DNA of 64,000 bases from Mesorhizobium sp. CU3. Lineage in GTDB: Bacteria; Pseudomonadota; Alphaproteobacteria; Rhizobiales; Rhizobiaceae. Below, one piece after another: positions 48,382 to 57,899 of the stretch (within the stretch, counting starts at the first letter, position 1; each line of letters opens with the position of its first letter). The translations under genes were made by a program, and so were the position numbers. The notes under the pieces are model-generated. The model was not told where the DNA came from, did not search any database, and saw nothing but the letters and a program-made list of their open reading frames with translations. The DNA lies in contig NZ_VFWX01000001.1 in the NCBI RefSeq assembly GCF_006442965.1, positions 310,001 through 374,000 on the forward strand. The letters are read 5' to 3'.

Positions 48382-49281
48382 ATGATCGACAAGCTGGAAT
48401 TCTTCATCGCTCTCGCCAAGGAAGAGCATTTCGGCCGGGCGGCGGAGGTGTGCGGTGTCACCCAGCCGACGCTGTCGGCCGGCATCAAGCAGCTCGAGGA
48501 GCTGCTCGGCGTCATGCTGGTGCTGCGCGGCTCGCGCTTCCAGGGGCTGACGCCGGAAGGCAAGCAGGTGCTCAGTTGGGCGCGCCGCATCGTCGGCGAT
48601 TCACGCACGATGCGCGAGGAGATGCGCGCGGCGCGGCACGGCCTGTCCGGCCGCATCCGCATCGCCGCCATCCCCACCGCGCTTGCCATGGTGGCGCGGC
48701 TGACCACGCCGTTCCGCGACAAGCACCCGGGCGTGACCTTTTCGGTGCTGTCGCGCACCTCGATCGAGGTGCTGACGCTGCTCGGCAATTTCGACGTCGA
48801 CGCCGGCATCACCTATCTCGACAACGAGCCTCTCGGGCGGGTTACCAGCGTGCCGCTCTATGACGAGCGCTACCAGTTGATCACGGCCATCGGGAACCCA
48901 TTTTCGGACCGCGACAAAGTGACGTGGGCCGAGATCAGCCAGCTGCCGCTCTGCCTGCTGACGCCGGACATGCAGAACCGGCGCATCATCGACCAGCATC
49001 TGGCGGAGGCCGGCGTGCAGGTGCGGCCGACGCTGGAATCCAATTCGATGATCGTGCTGTTCTCGCACATCCGTACCGGCAAATGGTCGTCGATCATGCC
49101 GCTCAACCTTGCGGAAACATTCGGCTTTTCCGAGCCGATCCGGGCCATTCCGATCGTCGAGCCCGATGCCAGCCACACCGTCGGCCTGGTGGCAGCGCCG
49201 CGCGAGCCGCACACACCTTTGGTGCAGGCGCTGCTGGACGAGGCGATGGCGCTGGCGGACGATTTCCGGTCGCACAAGTGA
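48382..49281 (+). CDS. LysR-family regulator of the formate dehydrogenase operon (probable)
   Basis: This 299-residue LysR protein has the N-terminal HTH (residues about 1-60: LEFFIALAKEEHFGRAAEVC, VTQPTLSAGIKQLEELLG) and a C-terminal effector-binding domain. It is upstream of and in the same direction as fdsGBA-fdhD-fdsD, the arrangement seen for FdsR-type regulators. Between it and fdsG lies a 21-bp near-perfect palindrome at 49307 with the T-N11-A LysR pattern. Formate is a plausible effector, by inference. Confidence 0.88.
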   Translation: MIDKLEFFIALAKEEHFGRAAEVCGVTQPTLSAGIKQLEELLGVMLVLRGSRFQGLTPEGKQVLSWARRIVGDSRTMREEMRAARHGLSGRIRIAAIPTALAMVARLTTPFRDKHPGVTFSVLSRTSIEVLTLLGNFDVDAGITYLDNEPLGRVTSVPLYDERYQLITAIGNPFSDRDKVTWAEISQLPLCLLTPDMQNRRIIDQHLAEAGVQVRPTLESNSMIVLFSHIRTGKWSSIMPLNLAETFGFSEPIRAIPIVEPDASHTVGLVAAPREPHTPLVQALLDEAMALADDFRSHK

Positions 49282-49306
49282 TTTAGACAGTCCGGGCCGG
49301 TTTTGA

Positions 49307-49327
49307 TTGATAGAAAATTTCTATCAA
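49307..49327. promoter_or_regulatory. LysR-type binding palindrome upstream of fdsG
   Basis: TTGATAGAAA and TTTCTATCAA are perfect 10-bp inverted arms around one base. The core ATAGAAAATTTCTAT matches a LysR T-N11-A box. It is 25 bp after the LysR stop and about 155 bp before fdsG. Confidence 0.65.
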
Positions 49328-49350
49328 GCGACGGATCGGCTTTATTGATT

Positions 49351-49367
49351 TCAGAGGTTTCCTCTGA
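49351..49367. promoter_or_regulatory. Second inverted repeat upstream of fdsG
   Basis: TCAGAGG and CCTCTGA are perfect 7-bp arms around TTT. The centre lies about 42 bp downstream of the 49307 palindrome centre, a spacing compatible with an activation site of a LysR regulator next to its recognition site. It could alternatively be a hairpin in the leader. Confidence 0.45.
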
Positions 49368-49481
49368 TTTCCTAAGGACTTAGCGATATTGCGCCTCATG
49401 CATGTCGTTGCCCCGAAATCGCTCTATATTGCGGGGTGGCATACATCAGGCCGCCACGACCAGGGAGGGCGCTGCTTGACC

Positions 49482-49955
49482 ATGCAGCCCGCAGGTACCG
49501 AGATCGCATCGCGCACGGCCGCGATCATCGACGAGTTGAAGGACCTCGAAGGTCCGCTGTTGCCGATCCTGCACGAGATACAGGAAGAGTTCGGCCATGT
49601 GCCGCAGGCGGCGCTGCCGGTCATTGCCGATGGGTTGAACCTCTCTCGCGCCGAGGTGCACGGCGTCGTCACCTTCTATCATGATTTCCGCGCCCGGCCG
49701 GCCGGCCGGCATGTGCTGAAGCTCTGCCAGGCGGAGGCCTGCCAGTCGATGGGTTCGGACGCCGTCGCGGCAAAGATCAAGCATCTGCTCGGCATCGGTT
49801 TCCACGAGACCACCCGCGACGGATCGGTTACACTGGAACCGGTCTACTGCCTCGGGCTTTGCGCCTGCTCGCCATCGGCCATGCTCGACGGCGAAGTGAT
49901 CGGCCGGCTCGACGACGAGAAGATCGAAGAGATCGTCGCGGAGGTGCGCTCATGA
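49482..49955 (+). CDS. fdsG: Formate dehydrogenase subunit gamma (NuoE-like)
   Basis: This 157-residue NuoE-type protein carries the [2Fe-2S] ligands in KLCQAEACQSMG and YCLGLCACSP. It has the helical N-terminus LLPILHEIQEEFGHVPQAAL. It passes electrons between FdsB and the catalytic subunit. A TTG two codons upstream (49476) has better spacing to GGGAGGG and may be the true start. The stop overlaps the fdsB start as ATGA. Confidence 0.92.
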   Translation: MQPAGTEIASRTAAIIDELKDLEGPLLPILHEIQEEFGHVPQAALPVIADGLNLSRAEVHGVVTFYHDFRARPAGRHVLKLCQAEACQSMGSDAVAAKIKHLLGIGFHETTRDGSVTLEPVYCLGLCACSPSAMLDGEVIGRLDDEKIEEIVAEVRS

Positions 49956-51508
49956 TCCCGCGCATCTACATTCCCGGTGATTCCGGCGCGATCGCGCTGG
50001 GTGCTGAGAAGGTCGCCAAGGCCATCGCCAAGGAGCTTGCCGAGCGCGGCATCGAGGCCAAGATCGTACGCAACGGCTCGCGCGGCGCCTATTTCCTCGA
50101 GCCGATGGTCGAGGTGGCCACGGATACGGGCCGCGTCGCCTACGGGCCGGTCAAGCCGTCGGACGTGAAGAGCCTGTTCGACAGCGGCTTCCTGAAAGGC
50201 GCCCCACACAAGCGCTGGCTGGGCTCTCCCGACAAGATCCCGTTCCTGGCCAAGCAGACCCGGCTGACCTTCGCGCGCTGCGGCGTCATCGATCCGCTGT
50301 CGCTCGACAATTACAAGGCGCATGGCGGGCTGAAGGGCCTCGAGAACGCCGTCGCCATGACGCCGGCCGACATCGTCAAGCAGGTGACCGAATCCGGCCT
50401 GCGCGGCCGCGGCGGCGCCGGCTTCCCGACCGGCATCAAGTGGAAGACGGTGCTGGAAACGGCGGGCGAGCGCAAATACATCGTCTGCAACGCCGATGAG
50501 GGCGACAGCGCCACCTTCGCCGACCGCATGATCATGGAAGGCGACCCCTTCGTGCTGATCGAAGGCATGGCGATCGCCGGCATCGCCACCGGCGCGACCA
50601 AGGGCTTCGTCTATATCCGCTCGGAATATCCGCATGCGGTGGCGACGATGAACAAGGCGGTCGAGATCGCCCGCAAGCACGGCGTGCTCGGCGTCAATGT
50701 GCTGGGTTCCGCCAACGCCTTCGACATGGAAATCCGCGTCGGCGCGGGCGCCTATGTCTGCGGCGAGGAAACCTCGCTGCTTAACTCGCTCGAAGGCAAG
50801 CGCGGCGTGGTGCGCGCCAAGCCGCCGCTGCCGGCCATCCAGGGCTTGTTCGGCAAGCCGACGGTGATCAACAATGTGATCTCGCTGGCTTCCGTGCCGA
50901 TCATTATGGACAGAGGTGCGGCCTACTACAAGGATTTCGGCATGGGCCGCTCGCGCGGCACGATCCCGATCCAGATCGCCGGCAACGTGAAAAATGGCGG
51001 CCTGTTCGAGACGGCCTTCGGCCTGACGCTGGGCGAGATCGTCGACGACATCGGCGGCGGCACCTCGACGGGACGCCCGGTCAAGGCGGTGCAGGTCGGG
51101 GGTCCCTTGGGCGCTTATTTTCCCCGCGGACTGTTCGACACGCCGTTCGACTATGAGGAATTCGCCAAGCGCGACGGGCTGATCGGCCATGCCGGCATCA
51201 CGGTGTTCGACGACACCGCCGACATGCTGAAGCAGGCGCGCTTCGCCATGGAATTCTGCGCCATCGAAAGCTGCGGCAAGTGCACGCCCTGCCGCATCGG
51301 CTCGACACGTGGCGTCGAGGTTCTCGACAAGGTCGCGGCCGGCATCGAGGCGGAGAAGAACCTCGCTCTGGTCACCGACCTCTGCAACACGATGAAGTTC
51401 GGCTCGCTCTGCGCTCTGGGCGGCTTCACGCCCTACCCGGTGATGAGCTCGATCACGCATTTCCCCGACGACTTCAAGCCCGCGCCGGCGCGCGTGGCGG
51501 CTGAATAG
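49952..51508 (+). CDS. fdsB: NAD-dependent formate dehydrogenase subunit beta (NuoF-like)
   Basis: This 518-residue NAD-reducing subunit has an N-terminal thioredoxin-like domain of about 110 residues. The flavin/NADH region contains RGRGGAGFPTGIKWKTV, ADEGDSATFADRMIMEGDP and CGEETSLLNSLEGKRG. The [4Fe-4S] motif is ESCGKCTPCRIGSTRG, with a later cysteine in LCALGG. It binds FMN and reduces NAD+. Its ATG overlaps the fdsG stop; fdsA starts 10 bp after its stop. Confidence 0.94.
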   Translation: MIPRIYIPGDSGAIALGAEKVAKAIAKELAERGIEAKIVRNGSRGAYFLEPMVEVATDTGRVAYGPVKPSDVKSLFDSGFLKGAPHKRWLGSPDKIPFLAKQTRLTFARCGVIDPLSLDNYKAHGGLKGLENAVAMTPADIVKQVTESGLRGRGGAGFPTGIKWKTVLETAGERKYIVCNADEGDSATFADRMIMEGDPFVLIEGMAIAGIATGATKGFVYIRSEYPHAVATMNKAVEIARKHGVLGVNVLGSANAFDMEIRVGAGAYVCGEETSLLNSLEGKRGVVRAKPPLPAIQGLFGKPTVINNVISLASVPIIMDRGAAYYKDFGMGRSRGTIPIQIAGNVKNGGLFETAFGLTLGEIVDDIGGGTSTGRPVKAVQVGGPLGAYFPRGLFDTPFDYEEFAKRDGLIGHAGITVFDDTADMLKQARFAMEFCAIESCGKCTPCRIGSTRGVEVLDKVAAGIEAEKNLALVTDLCNTMKFGSLCALGGFTPYPVMSSITHFPDDFKPAPARVAAE

Positions 51509-51518
51509 GAGCTGGCAG

Positions 51519-54431
51519 ATGAACATCAAGGCCGACTTCCCCACCCTCATCGAAGAGATCGACTACGGAACGCCGGAGTCGAAAGCGACGAAGCAGATCA
51601 CCCTCACTGTCGACGGGCAGAGCATCACCGTGCCGGAAGGCACCTCGATCATGCGCGCGGCAATGGATGGCGGGGTCGAGATCCCGAAACTCTGCGCCAC
51701 CGACATGCTGGACTCCTTCGGCTCCTGCCGCGTCTGCCTGGTCGAGATCGAGGGCCGCGGCGGCACGCCGGCCTCCTGCACGACGCCGGTCGGCGAAGGC
51801 ATGGTGGTGCGCACGCAGTCGGACCGGCTCGACGCCATCCGCCGCGGCGTCATGGAACTCTATGTCTCCGACCATCCGACCGGCTGGAACGAAAAGGCCG
51901 GCACCGGCGCCAGCGAGTTCGATGCGGTGGCGAAGTCGGTCGGGCTGAACGAAAACCGCTACGGCACCGAAGGCCGCAACCACGTCAAGGAAGAGGGCGG
52001 CGTCGCGCCAGGCCATGGTTCTTTGGCCGTCGACTACATCGCCCGCGACGAATCCAACCCCTATTTCACCTACGACCCGGCGCAGTGCATCGTCTGCTCG
52101 CGCTGCGTGCGCGCCTGCGAAGAGGTCCAGGGCACCTTCGCGCTGACCATCGAGGGCCGCGGCTTCGAATCGCGCATGGTCGCCGGCATGCATGAGGACT
52201 TCATCGCGTCCGAATGCGTGTCCTGCGGCGCCTGCGTTCAGGCCTGCCCGACCGACGCGCTGCGCGAAAAGACCGTGCTCGAAAAGGGCATGCCGGAGCG
52301 CTCGGCCGTCACCACCTGCGCCTATTGCGGCGTCGGCTGCTCGTTCAAGGCCGAGGTTAAGGACGACGAGGTCATCCGCATGCTGCCTTACAAGGACGGC
52401 AAGGCGAACCACGGTCATAGCTGCGTCAAGGGCCGTTTCGCCTATGGCTACGCCACGCATAAGGACCGGATTCTCTCGCCGATGATCCGCGAGAAGATCT
52501 CGGACCCGTGGCGCGAAGTCTCCTGGGAAGAGGCGATCGCTCATACTGCCAAGGAATTCCGCCGCATCCAGTACCAGTACGGACGCACCGCGATCGGCGG
52601 CATCACCTCGTCGCGCTGCACGAACGAGGAGACCTATCTCGTCCAGAAGCTGGTGCGGCAAGGTTTTCGCAACAACAATGTCGACACCTGCGCGCGCGTC
52701 TGCCACTCGCCGACCGGCTACGGTCTCGGCCAGACCTACGGCACCTCGGCCGGTACGCAGGATTTCGATTCGGTCGAATTCACCGACGTTGCCGTCATCA
52801 TCGGCGCCAATCCGGTTTCGGCTCATCCGGTGTTCGCCTCGCGGCTGAAGAAGCGGCTGCGCCAGGGCGCCAAGCTGATCGTGCTCGATCCGCGCCGCAC
52901 CGAGATGGTCAAGTCGGCGCATATCCAGGCCGACTATCACCTGCCGTTGAAGCCTGGCACCAATGTGGCGGTATTGACGTCGCTGGCGCATGTCATCGTC
53001 ACCGAAGGGCTATTCGACGAAGCCTTCATCCGCGAGCGTTGCGACTGGGCCGAGTTCCAGGACTGGGCGTCTTTCGTCGCGCTGCCGGAAAACAGCCCGG
53101 AAACCATCGGCAAACTGTCCGGCGTCGATCCCGAACTGATCCGGGGTGCCGCGCGCCTCTATGCCAAGGGCGGCAATGGCGCGATCTATTACGGCCTCGG
53201 CGTCACGGAACACAGCCAGGGCTCGACCACGGTGATGGCGATCGCCAACCTCGCCATGGCGACCGGCAATATCGGCCGTCCGGGCGTCGGCGTGAACCCG
53301 CTGCGCGGCCAGAACAACGTGCAGGGCTCGTGCGACATGGGCTCCTTCCCGCATGAATTGCCGGGCTATCGCCACATCTCGGGCGACGCGGTGCGCGACA
53401 TCTATGAGAGCCTGTGGGGCGTGAAGCTCGACGACGAACCGGGTCTGCGCATCCCCAACATGCTGGACGCCGCCGTCGACGGCTCGTTCAAGGGCATCTA
53501 CATCCAGGGCGAGGACATCCTGCAGTCCGACCCCGACACCAAGCATGTCGCCGGCGGCCTCGCCGCGATGGAATGCGTGGTCGTGCACGACCTCTTCCTC
53601 AACGAGACGGCGAATTACGCGCATGTCTTCCTGCCGGGCTCGACCTTCCTCGAGAAGGACGGCACCTTCACCAACGCCGAGCGCCGCATCAACATGGTGC
53701 GCAAGGTGTTGGAGCCGAAGGCGCGCTATGCCGACTGGGAAGCGACGCAGGAGCTTGCCCGCGCCATCGGGCTCGACTGGAACTACACGCATCCGTCGCA
53801 GATCATGGACGAGATCGCCAAGACGACGCCGAGCTTCGCCAATGTCTCCTTCGACCTGCTCGACCGCGTCGGCTCGGTGCAGTGGCCCTGCAACGACAAG
53901 GCGCCGCTCGGCACGCCGATCATGCATGTCGACGGCTTCGTGCGCGGCAAGGGCAAGTTCATCCGCACCGAATATGTGGCGACGGACGAGCGGACTGGAC
54001 CGCGCTATCCGCTGCTTCTCACCACTGGCCGGATTCTCTCGCAATACAATGTCGGCGCGCAGACCAGGCGTACCGAGAATGTGATGTGGCACGCTGAGGA
54101 CCGGCTGGAGATCCATCCGCACGACGCTGAAGTCCGTGGCGTCCGCGAGGGCGACTGGGTGCGGCTGGCCAGCCGCTCCGGCGAGACCACGCTGCGCGCG
54201 CTGATCACCGATCGCGTCTCGCCCGGCGTCGTCTACACGACCTTCCACCACCCGGACACGCAGGCCAATGTGATCACCACCGACTTCTCGGACTGGGCGA
54301 CCAACTGTCCGGAATACAAGGTCACTGCCGTGCAGGTGGCGCCGTCCAACGGGCCGAGCGACTGGCAGAAGGACTATAACGAGCAGGCTGAGCGGAGCCG
54401 CCGCATCGCACCGCTGGCGGCGGCGGAGTAG
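51519..54431 (+). CDS. fdsA: Molybdenum formate dehydrogenase catalytic subunit alpha
   Basis: This 970-residue enzyme oxidises formate to CO2 at a bis-molybdopterin guanine dinucleotide centre. N-terminal clusters come first: a [2Fe-2S] site around CATDMLDSFGSCRVC, then ferredoxin-like CIVCSRCVRAC and CVSCGACVQAC. The molybdopterin domain opens with TTCAYCGVGCSF ([4Fe-4S]) and has the Mo-ligand cysteine in DTCARVCHSPTGYGLG. The C-terminal cofactor-binding domain includes LLTTGRILSQYNVGAQT. With FdsG and FdsB it forms the soluble, NAD-linked complex. The maturation gene fdhD follows after two bases. Confidence 0.95.
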   Translation: MNIKADFPTLIEEIDYGTPESKATKQITLTVDGQSITVPEGTSIMRAAMDGGVEIPKLCATDMLDSFGSCRVCLVEIEGRGGTPASCTTPVGEGMVVRTQSDRLDAIRRGVMELYVSDHPTGWNEKAGTGASEFDAVAKSVGLNENRYGTEGRNHVKEEGGVAPGHGSLAVDYIARDESNPYFTYDPAQCIVCSRCVRACEEVQGTFALTIEGRGFESRMVAGMHEDFIASECVSCGACVQACPTDALREKTVLEKGMPERSAVTTCAYCGVGCSFKAEVKDDEVIRMLPYKDGKANHGHSCVKGRFAYGYATHKDRILSPMIREKISDPWREVSWEEAIAHTAKEFRRIQYQYGRTAIGGITSSRCTNEETYLVQKLVRQGFRNNNVDTCARVCHSPTGYGLGQTYGTSAGTQDFDSVEFTDVAVIIGANPVSAHPVFASRLKKRLRQGAKLIVLDPRRTEMVKSAHIQADYHLPLKPGTNVAVLTSLAHVIVTEGLFDEAFIRERCDWAEFQDWASFVALPENSPETIGKLSGVDPELIRGAARLYAKGGNGAIYYGLGVTEHSQGSTTVMAIANLAMATGNIGRPGVGVNPLRGQNNVQGSCDMGSFPHELPGYRHISGDAVRDIYESLWGVKLDDEPGLRIPNMLDAAVDGSFKGIYIQGEDILQSDPDTKHVAGGLAAMECVVVHDLFLNETANYAHVFLPGSTFLEKDGTFTNAERRINMVRKVLEPKARYADWEATQELARAIGLDWNYTHPSQIMDEIAKTTPSFANVSFDLLDRVGSVQWPCNDKAPLGTPIMHVDGFVRGKGKFIRTEYVATDERTGPRYPLLLTTGRILSQYNVGAQTRRTENVMWHAEDRLEIHPHDAEVRGVREGDWVRLASRSGETTLRALITDRVSPGVVYTTFHHPDTQANVITTDFSDWATNCPEYKVTAVQVAPSNGPSDWQKDYNEQAERSRRIAPLAAAE

Positions 54432-54433
54432 CC

Positions 54434-55264
54434 TTGGCCGCGCGCCGCAAAGCGACGACGCAAATCTCGCGGCTGGCGCATCGCGCCGGCGGAACTGCTG
54501 CCGCGAACCGCATGGTGCCCGAGGAGACGCCGGTGGCGTTCTCCTTCGCCGGCACCACCCATGCGGTGATGATGGCGAGCCCGGCCGATTTCGAGGATTT
54601 CGCGCTCGGCTTCTCGCTGACCGAAGGCATCATTGCCGATCCGGCCGAGATCGAGGCGATCGAGGTCGAGGACCTCGGCGCCGGCATCGACATCCAGATC
54701 AGGCTGAAGGACCAGGCCAATACGCGCTTCCAGGCCAGGCGGCGCCGGCTGGCCGGACCGGTCGGCTGCGGGTTGTGCGGTATCGAATCCATTGAGGAGG
54801 CGATGCGCTCGGTCGATGCGGTCGGTGCGTCAAAACTTACACTTGGCGCCAACGACATCACGAGCGCCGTGCGGCTGCTTTCCAAGGTGCAGCCGCTGCA
54901 TGCCGAGACCGGCGCGGTGCACGCCGCGGGCTTCTATGTGCCAGGCAAGGGCATCGTCATGGCGCGCGAGGATGTCGGTAGGCACAACGCGCTGGACAAG
55001 CTGGCCGGTGCGCTGGCCAAGGCCGGCATCGATGGCGCGACAGGCGCCGTGGTGGTGACCTCGCGCGTTTCGGTCGAGATGGTGCAGAAGACCGCCTCGA
55101 TCGGCGCTTCGATCATTATGGCCGTGTCCGCCCCGACCGCGCTCGCCATCCGCACTGCCGACGCCGCCGGCATGACGCTGGTGGCGCTGGTGCGCGGCGA
55201 CGAATTCGACATTTTCACCCACCCGGAACGGGTGGCTTCCGGAGTTTCCCAGCATGTTGCATGA
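54434..55264 (+). CDS. fdhD: Formate dehydrogenase accessory sulfurtransferase
   Basis: This 276-residue protein delivers sulfur to the molybdenum cofactor of the formate dehydrogenase. The conserved cysteine pair sits in GCGLCGIES (about residues 112-120), and REDVGRHNALDKLAG is the family signature further on. The start is a TTG at 54434, two bases after the fdsA stop. It corresponds to fdsC of other fds operons. Its 3' end overlaps fdsD by 11 bp. Confidence 0.92.
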   Translation: MAARRKATTQISRLAHRAGGTAAANRMVPEETPVAFSFAGTTHAVMMASPADFEDFALGFSLTEGIIADPAEIEAIEVEDLGAGIDIQIRLKDQANTRFQARRRRLAGPVGCGLCGIESIEEAMRSVDAVGASKLTLGANDITSAVRLLSKVQPLHAETGAVHAAGFYVPGKGIVMAREDVGRHNALDKLAGALAKAGIDGATGAVVVTSRVSVEMVQKTASIGASIIMAVSAPTALAIRTADAAGMTLVALVRGDEFDIFTHPERVASGVSQHVA

Positions 55265-55568
55265 CGAAGAACACATCACCAGCACCCGGGAAAAGCTGGT
55301 GCGCATGGCAAACCAGATCGCCACATTCTTCGATTCCAAGCCGCGCGAGGAAGGCATTGCCGGCGTCGCCGAGCACATCAATAAGTTCTGGGAGCCGAGG
55401 ATGCGGCGGCAGCTCTTCGAAATGCTGGACGGCGGCACCGAGCATTTCAACGAGCTGGTGGTGGCGGCTTCCGCCAGGATCAAGCGGCCAAGGACCGACG
55501 CGCAGGCCGATGCAACCATTGGCTACACCACGGCTGCAGATGCCGAAGGTGCCGTCCCGCAGAAATAG
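55254..55568 (+). CDS. fdsD: Formate dehydrogenase subunit delta
   Basis: This 104-residue protein matches the small FdsD family: LVRMANQIATFFDSKPREEG at the N-terminus and IAGVAEHINKFWEPRMRRQL in the middle. It overlaps the fdhD stop (ATGTTGCATGA). It is needed for assembly or activity of the FdsGBA complex in other bacteria. The C-terminal about 25 residues look disordered. Confidence 0.9.
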   Translation: MLHDEEHITSTREKLVRMANQIATFFDSKPREEGIAGVAEHINKFWEPRMRRQLFEMLDGGTEHFNELVVAASARIKRPRTDAQADATIGYTTAADAEGAVPQK

Positions 55569-55681
55569 TGGCCTCGCGACGTCAAAGGTCCTACATTTCC
55601 GCCTGCTAAAGTTCGGCTGCCGTTGCGGCATATTTCTGCTACCATCGGACGAAAATCGTCTGGCTGGGCGGGGTAGCTTGC

Positions 55682-57235
55682 GTGAGGCCCATAGAGACCA
55701 GATACGCCCGTAGCGGGGATGTGCGGATCGCCTATCAGGTGGTCGGCCAGGGTTCGTTCGATCTGGTCTTCGTGCCCGGCTTCATCTCCAATCTCGACTT
55801 GCACTGGGAGGATGAAGGCTACAGCCGACTGTTGAAGCGGCTTTCGGCCTTCTCGCGGCTGATCCTGTTCGACAAGCGCGGCACCGGCCTGTCGGACCGC
55901 GTCGACAGTCACCACCTGCCCAGCCTCGAGACCCGTATGGACGACGTGCGTGCGGTGATGGATGCCACAGGCAGCGGCCGCGCGGCGATCCTCGGCGCCT
56001 CGGAAGGCGCGCCGATGGCGATGCTGTTTGCCGCCACCTATCCTGAGCGCACGCGCTCGCTGGTGCTCTATGGCGGCTATGCGCATTTCCACAAATGGGT
56101 GATGCCGCCGGAGCGGCTGCAGGCCTTCATCGATGCGGCGGAGACGGCCTGGGGCACCGGCGCCACGCTGCCCAATTTCGCGCCGGGCCGGGTCGACGAT
56201 GCGCATTTCACGCAATGGTGGGGGCGCTTCGAGCGACTGTCGGCCAGCCCGACCGCGGCGGCGGCCCTTGCCCGCATGAATGCCGGGATCGACGTGCGCG
56301 GCATTCTTTCGATGATCCGCGCGCCGACGCTGCTCATCCATCGCCGCAACGACGTCCGTGTCGATCCCGACGCCAGCCGCTTCCTGGCGAAGAAAATTCC
56401 GAACGCCCGGCTGGCCGAGATCCCTGGACGCGACCACCCGATCTGGACCGGCGATGTCGACCGCGTCGCCGACCTGATCGAGGAATACCTCACCGGACAG
56501 CCGGCCGTGGTCGATACCGAGCGCGTGCTTGCCGCGCTGCTGGTGACGCGCATCTATGACACTGCGCGGCTTGGAGACCGGTTGTGGAGCGAACGCAGCC
56601 TGCGCTTCCAGGAGAACTGGCGAATGCTGGTCGGTCGTCACGGCGGGCGCGTCGCCGGAACGCATGGCGAACTCATGATCTCGCGCTTCGACGGCCCGGC
56701 GCGTGCCGTACGCTGCGCGGCGTTGCTGCGCGAAGCGGCGCAGGAGATAGGCGTGGCAAGCGCGCAAGGGGTGCATGTCGGCGAGGTCGAGGTGCGTGGG
56801 CCCCCGACTGGACTGACAGCGCGTGTGACCATCCAGCTTGCCGCCCATGCCGAACGCGGCCACATCCTCGCCTCACGGCTGGTCGCAGACCTGGCGGCCG
56901 GTTCCGGCTTGCATTTCGTCGACGCCGGGCGCGTCGGCCTCGACGAGCTGGACGAGCCGCTGGCACTGGTTCAGGTGACGGCCGAACAGCATCTGGAACC
57001 GGCCTGCCGTCCCAAGCCCAAACCCGCGGAACCGGCCACGCTGTCGGCGCGCGAAAGCGAGGTGGTGAGCCTGATCGCCGACGGCAAGAGCAATGCCGCC
57101 ATCGCCGCCGAACTCAGCCTCAGCGAGCACACGGTCAAGCGCCACGTCGCCAACATATTGCTCAAGCTCGACCTGCCCTCTCGAGCGGCTGCGGCGGCTT
57201 TTTCCGCGAGGAACACTGGCCCGGACGGGCCATAA
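55682..57235 (+). CDS. Alpha/beta hydrolase - degenerate nucleotide-cyclase domain - LuxR HTH fusion
   Basis: This 517-residue, GTG-started protein has three modules. Residues 1 to about 275 are an alpha/beta hydrolase with the nucleophile elbow LGASEGAPM, an acidic residue in RRNDVRVDP and the histidine in PGRDHPIW. Residues about 285-425 match a class III cyclase homology domain (LLVTRIYDTARLGDR, RFDGPARAVRCAALL, GVHVGEVEV). Both metal-binding aspartates appear lost: TDIVGST reads TRIYDT, and GDG reads HGE. Residues about 445-510 are a LuxR-type HTH (LSARESEVVSLIADGKSN). It lies downstream of the formate dehydrogenase operon, 113 bp away. It is probably a ligand-sensing regulator; the ligand is unknown. 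Confidence 0.85.
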   Translation: MRPIETRYARSGDVRIAYQVVGQGSFDLVFVPGFISNLDLHWEDEGYSRLLKRLSAFSRLILFDKRGTGLSDRVDSHHLPSLETRMDDVRAVMDATGSGRAAILGASEGAPMAMLFAATYPERTRSLVLYGGYAHFHKWVMPPERLQAFIDAAETAWGTGATLPNFAPGRVDDAHFTQWWGRFERLSASPTAAAALARMNAGIDVRGILSMIRAPTLLIHRRNDVRVDPDASRFLAKKIPNARLAEIPGRDHPIWTGDVDRVADLIEEYLTGQPAVVDTERVLAALLVTRIYDTARLGDRLWSERSLRFQENWRMLVGRHGGRVAGTHGELMISRFDGPARAVRCAALLREAAQEIGVASAQGVHVGEVEVRGPPTGLTARVTIQLAAHAERGHILASRLVADLAAGSGLHFVDAGRVGLDELDEPLALVQVTAEQHLEPACRPKPKPAEPATLSARESEVVSLIADGKSNAAIAAELSLSEHTVKRHVANILLKLDLPSRAAAAAFSARNTGPDGP

Positions 57236-57342
57236 GAGCCATGGCGCTTTCGGGCGAAGCGGCGAAGGCAGGTTAAGCGGTATCACTTCTCCCATGCAGG
57301 CCAGGCGATATCGCCGCGACGGCCCTGCGAATGGAGGATGAA

Positions 57343-57816
57343 ATGCTGAAGCTCAATCGCAAGATCGGATTGCTGGCATTTGCGGCAGGCGCATTGCTGG
57401 CCATCTCCATGGCGCGAGCCGAAGACGCCTCGGCCACCGCCGCCTACAAGGACATCCAGGCCACGCTGGGCTCGGTGCCCGACATGTTCAAGACGCTGCC
57501 GGACGTCGCGGTGGCCGGCGCCTGGGCCGAGATCAAGGCCGTGCAGCTCAATCCCAAGACCGCGCTGGACGGCAAGACCAAGGAGCTGATGGGGCTCGCG
57601 GTCGCCGCGCAGATCCCTTGCCAGTACTGCATCTATTTCCACACCGAAGCGGCCAGGCTCAACGGCGCATCGGACGAGGAGATCAAGGAGGCGATCGCGA
57701 TGTCTGCGATCGTGCGGCACTGGTCGACGATGCTCAACGGCAGCCAGGTCGACCTCGCCACCTTCAAGAAGCAGACGGACGACGTGTTCGCGGCCGTCAA
57801 GGCGAAGTCGCAGTGA
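57343..57816 (+). CDS. Secreted AhpD/carboxymuconolactone-decarboxylase-like protein
   Basis: This 157-residue protein has a signal peptide (LLAFAAGALLAISMARAE) and a small all-helical domain with the AhpD-type redox motif IPCQYCIYFHTEAARLNG, carrying two cysteines and a histidine. The ATG at 57343 is preceded by GGAGGATGAA; an in-frame ATG four codons earlier begins that same sequence. AhpD-like proteins act as thiol peroxidase-like enzymes; the CMD relatives act on carboxymuconolactone. It heads a run of three small genes. Confidence 0.82.
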   Translation: MLKLNRKIGLLAFAAGALLAISMARAEDASATAAYKDIQATLGSVPDMFKTLPDVAVAGAWAEIKAVQLNPKTALDGKTKELMGLAVAAQIPCQYCIYFHTEAARLNGASDEEIKEAIAMSAIVRHWSTMLNGSQVDLATFKKQTDDVFAAVKAKSQ

Positions 57817-57899
57817 CGAAATCCCCGCCCGGCGATGAGCGCCGGGCAGCATTTTCTCGTCAACCGCCCGATCAGAAAGACGGGCACATGGAGGATGAC

